In this document: piece after piece, positions 1-12,207 of the stretch
How positions within the stretch are numbered: the first letter of the stretch is position 1
How the letters are laid out: every line of letters begins with the position of its first letter
Source: Enoplolaimus lenunculus
Lineage: Eukaryota; Nematoda; Enoplea; Enoplida; Thoracostomopsidae
Reading direction: 5' to 3'
DNA: 64,000 bases
Assembly (NCBI GenBank): GCA_030248215.1
Contig: JASANG010004073.1
Location: forward strand, 310,001-374,000
Position numbers and translations under genes: made by a program
The notes under the pieces: generated by a model
Seen by the model: only the letters and a program-made list of their open reading frames with translations
Database searches by the model: none
Told to the model about the DNA's origin: nothing

Positions 1-1364
1 TCGCAATTTTTTGTTACAGATATGCTGCAATTGTAGGAAATGCTGAAAGAATTACAAAATTCATCCAAAATCTTAAAAATTTTGATGCATTCGCCATTTT
101 TTCTTTAAAATTTTTGAAATACCGGTGACTTTATGGACGCCTCTGAAGTATTGACCGAAAAAAACATTTTTAACTTTTACACTACAATGCGTGTTTTCCG
201 TTTCCGTTATTTTTACTATCCGTTTACTGTAGTGACCTGAATAAAAGGGGGGAATGATATTTATTTGGCCTCTCCAGAGGGTGCCCTCTTGTTATTCCCT
301 TACAGACTGTTATTTATTTTTAATACAATTCGTGTTATTTGACATTTATGGACTCTAATTAGTGTTTAGAGACTCTATCCAGTTACGGATTCTTATTAGG
401 AATACGGACTCAAATTGACTCGGACTCAAAATGGGATCCCCCTCTTATTACCCCTCTCCCTCTTTTTCGGGTCAATACAGTACACACTGGTATACATATA
501 ATAGCGGCAATTAAAGGCCGGTCTGCTGTCTGATCTGGTTATAAAATGGTTTAAGAAAATTGAAAATAGTCTGAAATGTTTTCAAACTTTGGTGCAACAA
601 ATGTAGACCTATTATCAAGTCTGTTTCAGGTTACTATTTTCAATATTTATTGTGACGCAAACTGATTCGAAGGGTGTCTGAATGAGTGCTGAAAGTAAAC
701 TTCGGTCCAACTCGGGGTTGCGATCTGGTCTTCCTTTGTGGAAGGCTTTGGACACCTTAGAACCCCCTTGCTGAAATTGAAGCAAACGCCAGCATCAATT
801 CTCCCAATGGCGTCATAAACTAGTCGATATCGTATGGTATAAATTTCAAAACCACTAATACAGTAGGCTCGCGTTGCACTGCAAAAAATGGTGAGTCAAA
901 GTTACTCCCTTGGAAAAAGGTTACACGGGACTACACAAACAGTCAAATTCGATCCTCCAGAGTCAAACATGCGACTCAGTGAGTCGAATTTGACTCTGGT
1001 TGAGTCGAATTTGACTAAGTTGGTGCAATCCAGTGCAGCCTATTTCGGAGAGAGTCAATTTGACTCACCATTTTTGCACTGTAAAATTAGCGCAGTATTC
1101 TCAACTGTGTGTGGCACCTATCACCAGACTGTCCCTAAAGATAATGATGAACTAATTGCCCAAATCGTTCTATTTGCTACATTTTGCAGGTTTCCGTTCA
1201 GTGATTAGAAAGTTTAAAAGACCTGCTGCCGCAGTTACAAATAGGTGTTGTACGCATTTGAAAATACGATCCTTAGAATCTACAACGGGAAGGTGTACCT
1301 AACATTTCCAAACACTCGGGTTTTGGTTTTATAAGATGAAAAATTTATTCCTAAAATCCGATGT
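1..1364. other. Intergenic sequence left of Flower
   Basis: No coding exon seen. Apart from the MITEs at 877-1083 and 1082-1275, it holds a GGACTCTAATTAGG-type dispersed repeat at about 220-500. Relatives of that repeat are near 10550-10920, 31460-31640 and 42140-42290. Confidence 0.6.
877..1083. mobile_element. MITE with CACTGCAAAAAATGGTGAG ends
   Basis: Inverted ends around GAGTCAAATTTGACTC-type repeats. Relatives lie at 12556-12762, 19832-20028 and 41440-41606, and a fragment at 14645-14692. Confidence 0.8.
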
Positions 1365-1550
1365 GGGAACGTTTTCTGTGGGACTACACAAGAGGAACAT
1401 TATGCTTTAGACTATTTTTTTTGCTTGGCTTAGGCTTTAGGCTTAAGCTTAGGCTTAGGAATATGCTCATTGTTACGCTTAGGCTTAGGGTTAGACTTAG
1501 GAATATGGTTATAATACTGTTCCGCCTCTGTTCTTTACATTGGCCCTTAT
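1365..1550. mobile_element. TTAGGC MITE, subfamily A, left end eroded
   Basis: GGAACGTTTTCTGTGGGACT, TTAGGC units and CTGTTCCGCCTCTGTTCTTTA with ATTGGCCC mark a copy beyond the 3' end of the Flower gene. The left terminal bases are not recognisable. Confidence 0.7.
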
Positions 1551-1746
1551 AAACAACCTATGTGGTACTTATTTTGAATTTTTGTTCTACACCATGACAT
1601 ACGCAAGTTAATTATAAATGCCATTATTATAAAGCTGACCATTACTACTAAAATGCAACGAAGTATACTTCTATATTTCTAAACTTGATCGAAATTTGCT
1701 TTAGCTGAAACATGCGGTTAGAATGCCACCCCCTCCATTTTGAGAT

Positions 1747-4700
1747 TTATGGCAATTGCCCGTACCCCCCACGACCACCCTGAGGTAAACCGATACCTCC
1801 GCCACCGGCTGCATAATTCGGTGCCCCTCCGTATCCAGCTTGTTGCGCTTGCTGATGCGCCGCAACCCCAGCCATGACGCCTTGAGTAACTCCGGCGACA
1901 ACGGCCGGATCTTGCATTGCTGGCGTTTGAAATTGTTGCGCTGCCACTCCTAGAGACAAACCATGCTAAATTAATTACATAATACAATAGTATGACAATA
2001 TGTCGAATATCATATGATATTGAAGTAAACGTTAACATTGTACCAAGGTGTCAGCAATCAATATATTTGAACACGATTCAGATAAACCATTAACGCTGAT
2101 GTGAACATTACAAAACTAGCCAAAATTTTGACTCAACACAGCCACCGTCGGTTTTTGAAAAGTAAACCCGGCCCTGTACGGACGGCCTTTCGTCCGGACG
2201 GCCATCATCCCGAAAAACTTTTGAAGTTTTCCGGTCCGGTCATCCATAAAAGAGATCCGACCATGGTCGGACCCCGCCGGCCTTGTATGACTTGCGGATG
2301 TTACCTGCAGCAGCGCCAGCCACGGCTTCGCCACTGAATATCGGTTCCGTTTTGTATTGAAATTTCTTCGCGACGTAACACAAACCGAGTAAAAATGTAA
2401 GTATACCTGGAAATAAAAACAAATCGGCTATTGTACATTTTGCCCCCCCCCGCACTTTGATGCCCAGGTTTAGGCTTAGGCTTAGGTTTAGGTAAAAGTT
2501 CAGCAAAACATACGCCTAATGATATAAGTGGGCCCTTATGCGTCCCAAATTTTTAATAAATTATAAGATTTGTATTTGGTCAAAGGATATTTAGATTTCA
2601 ATTAAGGAATCGTAACAAAATTAAAGAATCAACAGGTTTATGCTGATTTGAAAATAGTGTTTTGACGAACGCCACAAAGCGATTATTTTGACGTTCAGCA
2701 TCGCTAGCTATTCATTTCAGAGTATCTCTACTTAAAAACGTTTTGAAAGATGCTGTTTTAAACGCGAAAAGTATTCTAAATAGCGTTATATTTTTGACAC
2801 GACACAATTTAAACTATAACACCAATTAAGCGAATATGATGCTTGGGACATGTAAGTAAGCACACAATATTACACTACTTCAACTCAAAAGTTCACGGCT
2901 AAATACTGTGTAAAAAATTTAAAATAGCTTGATTTAAGCTCAAGCTAGTCTAGCTGTATTAAGCTAACTTTCTAGATTAATTAAACTAAGAGGTAGGTTT
3001 ACGATTGAACTCATTTAAAATCTTAAAGTTTAAACTAAACTTAATGAACTCTTATATACACATAAGTCCAGGGTTGAACTTGTTTTTTAAACTAATTATA
3101 AGTTTACTTTAACTCGTGTTAAATTTAAAAACACGTTAGTTTAAGTAAAACTGAAAATTCTACTTTATTTCGCCCGTCCAGCCATTTAAGTTTTACTAAA
3201 ACTGATATTCAAGTTTAGTTAAGCTATAATTTAAGTTTAAGGTTTTAGAGAGTATACCCAATCAGAACCTGGCTTCAGATCTAAACATACCGCTAATGAC
3301 TCCCCAAGCGGACAGAAAAAATGGCGATATTATGAAGCACGGAATCGACGTTGCAATATAAAACAGTCCACGTTTCCACGACTCAAAGAACGTCACAAAT
3401 GATAAGATTTTGCCGCAAAATCCTTCAGTTCTAAAAATACTTTCAAATATTTAAATTTCAAAATCAGCCTATGCTATTTTTAAGCTGTAAAATTAGACCA
3501 CAAGTTGGCGGATGCTAATTGGCCGCCGATGCCATGGTCCTGCAATAGGGACCGAAACCAAAACGATGTGTTCGGATTTTAAATTTGGGTTTGGTTTCTC
3601 GGTCGCTTCGCTTGCGAGTTTTTTATTCACTGTTCTACGACTCGTTGTTGCAAATCTGTCAAAATTTAGCCGGAAACTGTATCAGTTTTTGGATCTACGG
3701 TGCCCTCCATCCACCGTACGGCGCCAAATCGTTAATTTGAAGTTCTAGTGCCGCGTGAAATATTTGAATAAACCAAAAATAAAAAAATAACTTAAATTGG
3801 CTAAACTCACCTGCAACATGGTAATTTTGTTATAAGCCAGCTGAATTCTAATAATGTCATAGCTATAGCGAGCACCCTGAAATAACAAATTTTCCAAATC
3901 AAATAGTCGTTTTAGCGACTTTCAGACGACAAATACCGGTACTTCGCGTTATATTTGGCCACGGACGCAGTCCGGAGGATTGGAAATCTGCAAAATCCCC
4001 CCCGCACAGCTCCCGTTAAAGTTTCCCTTATGCATCGACCACTTTATCTTACACCCGCCCTGTGGAAAATTTAGTCAATCAAGATGGAGCCGCGACGGGC
4101 CTGGCAGATCGGGCGGCTATGTAGGCGGCGGAGCTTTCATGCCTTTTATGTGGACGCCCAAAATGGAAGCCAACCAGCCCATAGCTGTTCTATTCGCCTG
4201 CCGCTCCATGAGGAATTTTTACTGGTCGCCTCATTGTGCCCCACATAAATATCTGACATATTTGCCCAGCGAAAATAGCAGTTAACAGAATAAATTAGCA
4301 GTATTTAACAAAAATTGACGCTGGTATCAATAGTTTTAATGCAATTGTTCTATCTTCTCGCGAGTTTTACTTATTCAGTTCAGCTTTAGGCTAATCTAGT
4401 GCACGTAGAGGCACACATGTGCAACTGGACTAAGGCTTTTCCGGCCCAAGACTAATTTCTTGCCAGGCCCCTCGTAATTAAGAAAACGCAGTTAATTTTG
4501 AAAAACTGTAGTACTTTTGAGATATAGGAGCACATCTGAAACAATAGGTATTCTCAATACATACTCATCATTTGCATACGTAACGTAAACAAAATCTGTG
4601 GGAACGCTGCCCAAAATACGTATGTGGGGCGTTCCAGCTTTAATATATAGATTAGTAAGTGGCGGAACCGAAAAATTCGATAAACAGTAGAAACTATGGA

Positions 4701-6592
4701 CAGTCAATTTTGTGAAAAAATATCAAATTCTTGAAGTTATAAATTTCAAAAACGAGTAACATTCATCTTCTGATAATTTTTGCTTCAATCGTGGCATTCA
4801 TTACGGCCTAGGACGGCTAAGCCTATCCGGCCCCATTTGGCCCCGTGGCCAGGCCAGTATCCAGCTTTCCTTTCTAGGGGTATCTAAATTCAGGAAGGGC
4901 ATACAAGTGGTTTTGATGACATATAAGCAACCTTGAACAATTTCTACAAGGAGACAAAATTCTTCCAGCGTGATTGAGCTCCACTGGACCTCCGCTGGCT
5001 ACGGATCCGCCCGCGGCACACTTTGATCTCTATGTACTCGTGATATGTATTGCATTGGATTTGATAACTACTCAATATGGCTCCAGATAATCGACTTAAA
5101 GTTTGGAAATAAAATACAGAATTTTAGCCTGAAAAAGATGAGAATTTTCCTAAATTATGCAATAAAATATATACTTACAGCAAATATAACGCCAGCAGTA
5201 TCGATAGAATACCCAATGATCCAAGAGCAGTTGACCACACAACTGAAAAGATTAAAAAAAATTTTAAATTAAATTATAAAATTAGGAAAGTTTGTGCGAA
5301 ACGCTAAGCCTGAATTAAGTTAAGTAGTAGGCACTTAATTCACTATTAAAATTAAACTAATATTTTTTAGTATTTAACCGCGGTAAACTTTTAAGTTATA
5401 AGGTGCAAAAATTGCTATTGTCTGTTTTTTACTTCTGGTCAGTTTCAGTGCTTTATTTAGTTGGGCTTGAAATTTTGTTGTTTGTAGAAAACTTTCGCGT
5501 CTAAAATTCATTGGAGATATAACGCAAAATTTCATTAAAATGCAAATCACCAGCGATCTTTAAAACATTGTGTTAACTTCAGGTGCGGGTAAAAGGTGGG
5601 TCGTGGATAGATCTTTTTTGCACGAGTATACCGGTGGGCAAAAAATTCTTGTTAAAAATCCTTACTCACATCCCACTCCGGAGCCAATATCACTTTTAAC
5701 GCCGTAACAGTAGATTAAGCGTTAAGCGTATTCCTAAGTCAAAGTTTAAATCTAAGTGTCGAAAAAAAGTGTATCTGTAAGCCTATGCCTAAGGCTAAGT
5801 CTAAGCAAAAAATGTAGTCTAGAATCTATGCCTATTTTTTTCATGGGCCCACCAAACAGCGGGACGACACTAAAAGTAACGTGGGTCGACATTGGTTTAG
5901 GATTTCTTTAGCAAATACTTAAGTATTTTGCAGCATATTTCGGTTTCAGAAATCTAGTCACTAACAGGTTCTAACGGAATGGCAAGCGACAAATAGTTCT
6001 TGCTTGCTTCCCAAACAAATAGTAGTGCGACGAACATTGGACCTTTGTATTTTATCAAATTAACACTAGTGCTCAGAGAGCTAAACATGTATCAAACAGT
6101 ATATAGAACAGGACCGTAACAGTAGTATAAGCATATTCTTAAGCCTAAGCCTAAATGTAAAAATGAACTTACGGGTAAGCCTAAACCTAAACCGAAACAA
6201 ATCTACAAATTAGTGTAAAGATTGTTACTTTATTGCAATCCTGCAGAATAACGTTGCGCTCCTGATCTTTGCAAAGCCTAAGCCTATTAGCCTACATGTA
6301 AAAATGAACTTACGGGTAAGCCTAAACCTAAGCCTAAACCTAAGCCGAAACAAATCTACAAATTAGTGTAAAGCTTGTTACTTTATTGCAATCCTGCAGA
6401 ATAACGTTGCGCTCCTGATCTTTACATGGACCCAAGTGTCTGAGGGTACAGCATACGCTTACCGAATACAGTGACCATACTAACAATAAGCGTAGCGAAA
6501 CCAAGATGCTTTAGCATCGGATGCCGGAGACTTTCTTGTTCGACTTGCGGAATTCCAGCGGCGTTTTCTAATTTTCCTTTTGCGTTTCCCAT
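1747..6592 (-). CDS. flower: Flower-type (CACFD1-like) vesicle membrane protein, 6 exons, complete
   Basis: Exons in transcript order: 6592-6463, 5242-5179, 3876-3811, 3430-3291, 2406-2305, 1949-1747. Together they are 705 nt and 234 residues, with GT-AG borders and matching phases throughout. The ATG sits in AAAATGGG and the second residue is Gly (MGNAKGK). Membrane segments follow one another: LGFATLIVSMVTVF..., then TALGSLGILSILLALYLL running into LAIAMTLLEFSWL, a Cys pair (LPCC) and FCGK, then WKRGLFYIATSIP and GILTFLLGLCYVAKK. The order 'acidic residue in TM2, Cys pair, aromatic-GLFYIA-x-x-IP, G-x-x-x-LCY-x-x-KK' is that of Flower, a synaptic-vesicle protein proposed as a calcium channel and fitness marker. 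The C-terminal tail (last exon) is rich in Gln, Ala, Gly and Tyr, longer and more glycine-rich than I recall for the fly protein. Family assignment is by remembered pattern, not by alignment. Introns hold many MITE fragments. Confidence 0.85.
5690..5892. mobile_element. Degraded subfamily C TTAGGC MITE
   Basis: GCCGTAACAGTAGATTAAGCG at the left and ACTAAAAGTAACGTGGGTC at the right match the 7619 and 9061 copies. CCTAAG units are diverged. It lies in Flower intron 1. Borders are approximate. Confidence 0.7.
6098..6432. mobile_element. TTAGGC MITE with an internal tandem duplication, next to Flower exon 1
   Basis: A block of about 148 bp (ATGTAAAAATGAACTTACGG through CTGATCTTT) occurs twice in a row inside one element with subfamily A-type ends (AACAGGACCGTAAC... 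ACATGGACC). The right end stops about 30 bases from the Flower exon 1 donor at 6462. Borders are approximate. Confidence 0.75.
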
Positions 6593-6898
6593 TTTGAAAT
6601 TGGCAGTGGGGTTTCGCAATTATCTTTCACTTTCAAATAATTTTATGTCCAACGACGATTCGACAGTTGAATTTTAAGTTTTCAAAAAAACTATTTTTCT
6701 ACTTACAGATTTTGCGTTTCAAACCTGCTGTATACATGGGGAGAAAGGCTTATTTCGGCTAATTATTAGTTACAAACGTTACATTATTAAAGTTTTATTA
6801 ATGTTAAAATTTAGCTGAAAAAATGTTAAATTTTAAGTTTTCTTACAGTTCTGTTTATATTTAGAAGATTAATAGAAATAATCCTTATAGAACTTTAA

Positions 6899-7164
6899 CC
6901 CTTTTTCACATGAATATTTTCAATTTCATATGAGATGTAATTTCAAGGTAAGATTCGATCCCGTCTCTCGGGTTGGATGCGTTTACGATGACGAGTCAGC
7001 CATACGAGCTTGACGCTCGAGACTGAGGGTGCTCTCACGTCTTGTGGAGATTTTGCTCTGCACATATAGCTATGTTAGAATTGTTAAACACTGCTTACAA
7101 GGTTTGTGTTGCTCGGATACTACTTGTGTTTAGTTGCTCATAGTATACTCTATGAGTTAAAGGG
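6899..7164. mobile_element. piggyBac-like MITE with tRNA-like module (TTAA flanks)
   Basis: TTAA at 6895-6898 and 7165-7168 flank inverted ends CCCTTTTTCACATGAAT and the complement of CCCTTTAACTCATAGAG. TTAA plus CCC-type ends are the piggyBac signature. The middle has a degraded tRNA-like region (AAGATTCGATCCC... CAGCCATACGAGCTTG). Confidence 0.85.
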
Positions 7165-7269
7165 TTAAGGTGCCGCACACTCCTTGTTACATGCATTCAT
7201 TAATTTTAAATCAGTATTATGAAATATAGGACGATTATGGTCTTGAATTTAAGACAATTATATTCTAAG

Positions 7270-7487
7270 CCTGTATTCTCAAATGTGTGTAGCACCTATT
7301 ACCAGTTGGTGATAGGTCGTGTAACTTTCGAACCAACGCATTGTGAGGTTCAAATCTCAGCACATTGTTCGCGTTTGATTTGCCTTACTTTTGTACAATT
7401 TTTGAGATCTGCTCATCGCAGTTGTTCGTCAGTTTGAAAACCTATCGCTAACTGATAATAGGTGTTATACGCATTGGAGAATATGAA
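7270..7487. mobile_element. MITE with TTCTCAAATGTGTGTAGCACC ends (CACCAGTTGGTG family)
   Basis: Ends read inward as GTAGCACCTATCACCAGTT on both sides. Further copies or pieces: 1082-1275, 10919-11105, 11108-11335, 26300-26480, 28845-28986, 37812-38402 (split by an insert), 62167-62397, 63733-63943. Confidence 0.78.
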
Positions 7488-7618
7488 CCCTAGTCATAAA
7501 ATTTTTTCATTTGCTATTCAATATTTGAGAGGCGAAGAAAACAACGCAAGGCTGATTATCCTATCACATCATTCTTAGTCCATTGTTTTGGAAAATGGCT
7601 AAAAATCATTAACTTTCT

Positions 7619-7861
7619 GACCAATGTTACTTTTACGTTTGTAACAGTAGATTAAGCTTATTGCTAAGCCTAAGCCTAAGCGTTACAAAAGCGTTTTCCT
7701 AAGCCTGAGCCTAAAGCCTAAGCCTAAGCGATGCAAAAGCGTATTCCTAAGCCTAAGTCTAAGCCTAACCCTAAGCAAAAAAATGTACTTAGTCAAGAAT
7801 GTAAACCTATCCTTTTACAGACCCACCAGAAACCGGAACGGCCCTAAAAGTAACATGGGTC
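7619..7861. mobile_element. hAT-like MITE with TTAGGC interior, subfamily C
   Basis: Flanked by AACTTTCT and AACTTTTT (7 of 8 equal). The ends are GACCAATGTTACTTTTA and the complement; the interior shows CCTAAG arrays interrupted by GTTACAAAAGCGT spacers. Intergenic between Flower and ITIH. Confidence 0.82.
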
Positions 7862-9060
7862 AACTTTTTTATCTAGGCAATTTCAACAATTTAAGCTTCG
7901 AAAATTACGCTAAACTCGTAAACAAATACTCTAAGACAAAACAGAATTTTACATAATAAACTTGCAAAAATTTCACTCTAAAAGTGACCCGACCCGCCGG
8001 CAAAAATTCAACGGAATCTAGAGGTTGGATCACAGTAACTTGTCGCCAGACAACTCGTCGACCGACAACTTGTAATCAGAAATTTCATCAATTCGACAAT
8101 TCGTCGCTCATCCATGATGCTTAGGCTTACGATTACGCTTAGGATTCTGCTTAAATTTACTCATAGACTTTAGGAGACTGTTGAGCGACAAGTTGCCGTG
8201 CGACGAACTGTCGTAGATTCACCATATGCCGGTTCTCAGGCGGAACCCGAGCAAACTACCGGACATACCTTGAAATGGCAACCTAACGTAACCCTTCACA
8301 ATAAAATTCCCGTCCCCAAACGACATTTTTTCACTCTAAAACCTTCGAAATTCAGAACCAAATTTCTACTACCCAACTTGTGAAACCTTATACAAACAGT
8401 TACCAGTACATTCGTCTAGATACGCTAGTCTAACAGCATTTCTGCCTCTGTCTTATAGAAGACATATACAAAACGTACCCACGTAAACACAATGCCATTC
8501 TCTACGAATGGGCTTTGGGCTCACGTACCCTTGCTATATATGTCGTTCTACTTCTATAGCCGTATTCTATTATAGAACACACTTTTCATGTGTTTCCGTA
8601 CAGTGTGAGTCTAAATACGTGGGCTGTGTAGCGAATATAGTCGTTTTTGATAAATAGAACCCCAGGGTCGCGATTGGTCCGTGGGTGTCGGGGTGCGTGC
8701 CCTAGTCATCTTGCCCTCCTGGTCGAAAAATTTATAGACTAATAAATTATATCTTAAAAGTTAATATTTCGTTGCTTTTACGATGTTTCTGTGATCTTTT
8801 CATAATTGTTGATTACGACTGCGAAGCTGTGAAAAAACACCAAGAAAAAGGCTTTGGAGCTATAAATATTGTAAAAAATCCAAGATGTTGCAAGATTAGT
8901 TGAAAAAAATTTTGCCGGGGTCAACAACCCCCCTGGTTACACTTACAGGTCAACATAGGTTTTTATCTCGTAAAGTTCAATCTGTACATGGTCATATGTT
9001 TCATATGGTTCGGTTCATGTGATAATCGTATTAGTATATATGGAAATATATGCTCTACTC

Positions 9061-9261
9061 GGCAAATGTTAATTTAGGGCCGTAACAGTAGATTAAGCGT
9101 ATTCCTAAGCCAAAGCGTTGCAAAAGCGTATTTCTAAGCCTAAGTCTAAGCCTAAGCCTAAGCACCAGCCTAAGCCTAAGCAAAAAATGTAATCTAGAAT
9201 GTAAGCCTACTCTTTTACAGACCCAAGACAAACCTGAATGGCCCTAAAAGTAACATGGGCC
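9061..9261. mobile_element. hAT-like MITE with TTAGGC interior, subfamily C
   Basis: The right end CTAAAAGTAACATGGGCC complements the left end GGCAAATGTTAATTTAG. The flanks CTCTACTC and CTATACTA share 6 of 8 bases. The interior is CCTAAG units and a GTTGCAAAAGCGTA spacer. Confidence 0.8.
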
Positions 9262-9492
9262 CTATACTAAATATATATAGTATTTATTTCATTTTGTATA
9301 GAATATATGGTTCAAGAGCCGACATGCTTATATCTGCGAACCATTGGCTTCAGTGGGGCCGAACCTCAAAAATATTATTTCGGCAGTTTAGTTTTTCGGC
9401 CAACGTCGAAAAATTCTATAATATTTTTGCAGAAAAATAAGAAAATAAAGCCAATACTCTGCAAACATAACAGAACTGACAACCTTCGTTGA

Positions 9493-9740
9493 ACGAACCA
9501 ATCAGAGCAGGCGTAATCTGGTAATCTGATTTTGACAACCAATCGGAGCAGGCGTAGTCTGATCATCTGGGTTTGAGAACCAATCAGAGCAGGCGTAGTC
9601 TGATCATCTGGTTTTGAGAACCAATCAGAGCAGGCGTAGTCTGATCATCTGGTTTTGAGAACCAATCAGAGCAGGTGTACTCTGATTAGCTGGTTTTGAG
9701 AACCAATCAGAGCAGGCATAGTCTGATCATGTAGTTTTGA
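9493..9740. repeat. 41-bp tandem repeat with CCAAT cores
   Basis: About six units of GAACCAATCAGAGCAGGCGT plus AGTCTGATCATCTGGTTTT. Each unit holds an imperfect inverted pair (CCAATCAGA / TCTGATCATCTGG). The first and last units are diverged. Confidence 0.9.
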
Positions 9741-10148
9741 AGTGTTTGCGTTCCAAATGCACACAGCAATGAGTTGCCAGCGGTTGAAAAGCGATTTGTA
9801 CGTTTGGGAATGCTTTTAAAAGTGAAACTGATAAAATAGCTGACGTTAGCGTTGATATGCTACAGTTTTCAAAACAAAGCATCACAGACATGGGTTCGCA
9901 GCCAGATGGCGGCCAGCAGGAGCTTGCCGCATAGAAGAATATTGTACCAGTAGAAAATTTTCAACCTTGCTTGTAAGTTATCGAAAACCGTTGTATGCTC
10001 CTGCTGCAAAACGTTTTGCCTTGTAGCAGGTAAACTCGCTACTGGCCTGTACAGACTAAACATGTGGGACGGACTACGGATCTGAATGAATACTGGAAAA
10101 TGTTTCTGCAGAGATATCACAAATAACACTGTATACTTTATACTTGCT

Positions 10149-10240
10149 GTCCAGTATATATATGTATATATATTATATATATAATATATATATTATATGT
10201 ATGTATATGTGTATATATGTTTATATGTATATATGTAAAA
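10149..10240. repeat. TA/TGTA-rich microsatellite
   Basis: TATATA runs mixed with TATGTATG. Similar low-complexity runs lie at 25590-25660 and 57698-57812, the latter ending in (AAT)n. Confidence 0.9.
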
Positions 10241-11344
10241 TTTTTGGGAAAATTAAAATATAATGAAAGGGGATACTGTGTTTATATACGATATTTTGCT
10301 GTCACAAAGTGCCAGTTTTGCACCTTCTCCAAGGTAAACGTATAGCAGCTATTAAACTTTGTAACATCGTCCGATTTTTTATTGTAAATTTATAGGATGT
10401 AGACAAGACCCCCTTGTCTATGACTAATTATCAGATCTTGATTACAGATGGCAAATTGAGTGAATCCCACTCGACGAACCAAAATTTGGGATTATGCAAA
10501 TCTGTAGATCAGCGTTAAAAAGACAGTGTTAAATGCGTACTTTAGGTACACGAATAAGACGGGAACTGATATTTATTTTGCCTCTCCAGTGGTATTGTTT
10601 GTTATTCGGTTATGGGCTGTCATTTATTTTTTAATTTACGCCATGTTAATTGGACCAAACATCGTTCTTTTTATATCTTACCTTTTGGGCAGAATTGACT
10701 TGCGTCAATGTATTTTTATTGTTTGGACTCCAAATAAGAATCCTCAATTGTTACACCCCTTTTAGTCGAGACTCGCTACAGTAATTGGTAGTTTTGGACC
10801 CTGTCCATTTGCGGGCTCCAATTAGCGAAATAGACTTGTATTGATTCAGACCCAAAATATGAATTCGGGATTCGTATTACCTCCCTCTCTTAGCCGGATC
10901 ACTACAATACATCTATTACTAATTAGTGATAAGTTTTCAAACTGACGAATTGCTGCAATTGCTAAACTGCAAATTGGCACAGAAGTCAAAAAATGTCAAA
11001 TAAGAAAATTATGCTGAATTTCGAGCATCGTCAGTCGCTGGTTTGAAAACTATGCGATCTGTCGTCAGCTGGGTGGCATATAGGTGTTAACTCATTTGAG
11101 ACTACAGTCTTAGCCTGTATTCTCAAATGAATGCAGCACCTATAACCAGTTGGTGACAGGCCCTGTAACCCTTAGAACCAGCGCGCCTGGTGAGGTTCGA
11201 AATTCAACACATTGTTCGCGTTTGATCTGTCCTAATTCTGTACCAATTTTGAGATCTGCAATTGATGATGTTCGTCAGTTTGAAAACCTATCGCTAACGG
11301 ATAATAGTTGCTATACATACGCATTTCAGAATATGGGCCTAAGT

Positions 11345-11735
11345 TATGGGTCATCCACGTTATAATGCGCTCGTTAAGTTAAAAATTTGTCCAACCACCC
11401 GGTAGGGATCTGTGTACAAATTGAGTGTGCATCTAGCGTGTAGGTACAATTTTATGCGGTACGTAGACACTATTAATTGTCTCGACACTGTCCGAAGGGA
11501 GTCGGGACAAAAGGTAAAAAATTAAGCATAATCAATAAGTGTATATGTGTGTTTGTGTTGTTGGTATGTATGTTTGCGATGCTATATGAACACAGTGCAA
11601 TATGTCTTTACGTCCTCGTTAGGGCTACTGGACATTATAGTGGTCTCGTAATAGTGTGTTAAAGCGACGTCGGGTCTTACAAAGACCCAGGCATTTTTTT
11701 GCAGTAGCGCGTGCAGTATAACGTGGATGTTCCGT
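11345..11735. mobile_element. TIR element, TGGGTCATCCACGT family, second copy
   Basis: TATGGGTCATCCACGTTATA at the left and TATAACGTGGATGTTCCGT at the right match the 40161 element. Internal sequence includes TTGTCTCGACACTGTCCGAA. Intergenic. Confidence 0.72.
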
Positions 11736-12207
11736 TAATAATGACTTTTATAGACTTGATTATGAAATTGTACATTTTGCGTCGCAAATACTGTGAAATG
11801 ACTATTAAATGTAGTAAAATTCAAATCATTATTTCCGACTTTAAATATAATATTTTTAAATTTTAAAAAATTTAAATAAATTATTGCGGATGTTCATCAG
11901 TGGCGTAGGCATTTAACGAAACGAATACATAAGGCCGATACTCGTGAAAATTCTGAAACAAATAATGTCTCGCTTGCTGTACTCGTTCACAAAAATTACC
12001 AATCATTCCTTAAATTCTACCAACGCCACTGATGTCAATATCAATAAAGTTAGAACGCCCACCATAGGTAATTTGAGCATCGTTCCAGCTTTTTTTTGTG
12101 TTTTACGCAAACAAACAAGCGAACACTGCTATGTCGCAACAAAAAAGTGACAAATCAGTGTACTGCAATCGAATATGTTGGTATTACAAATGTTGCAACC
12201 ACTTTGA

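Larger units (their letters stand above)
6593..12207. other. Intergenic region between Flower and ITIH
   Basis: No exon recognised. It is a mosaic of the elements listed at 6899, 7270, 7619, 9061, 9493, 11108 and 11345, plus a family with ACAACTCGTCG/CGACAAGTTG ends at about 8030-8215 (relative at 24865-25010). Confidence 0.6.

Noticed and set aside
9869-10129. 86-codon minus-strand frame with hydrophobic stretches
   Set aside because: Part of it (AACCTTGCTTGTAAGTTATCG) recurs near 23020-23060, so it is repeat sequence and not a unique gene.
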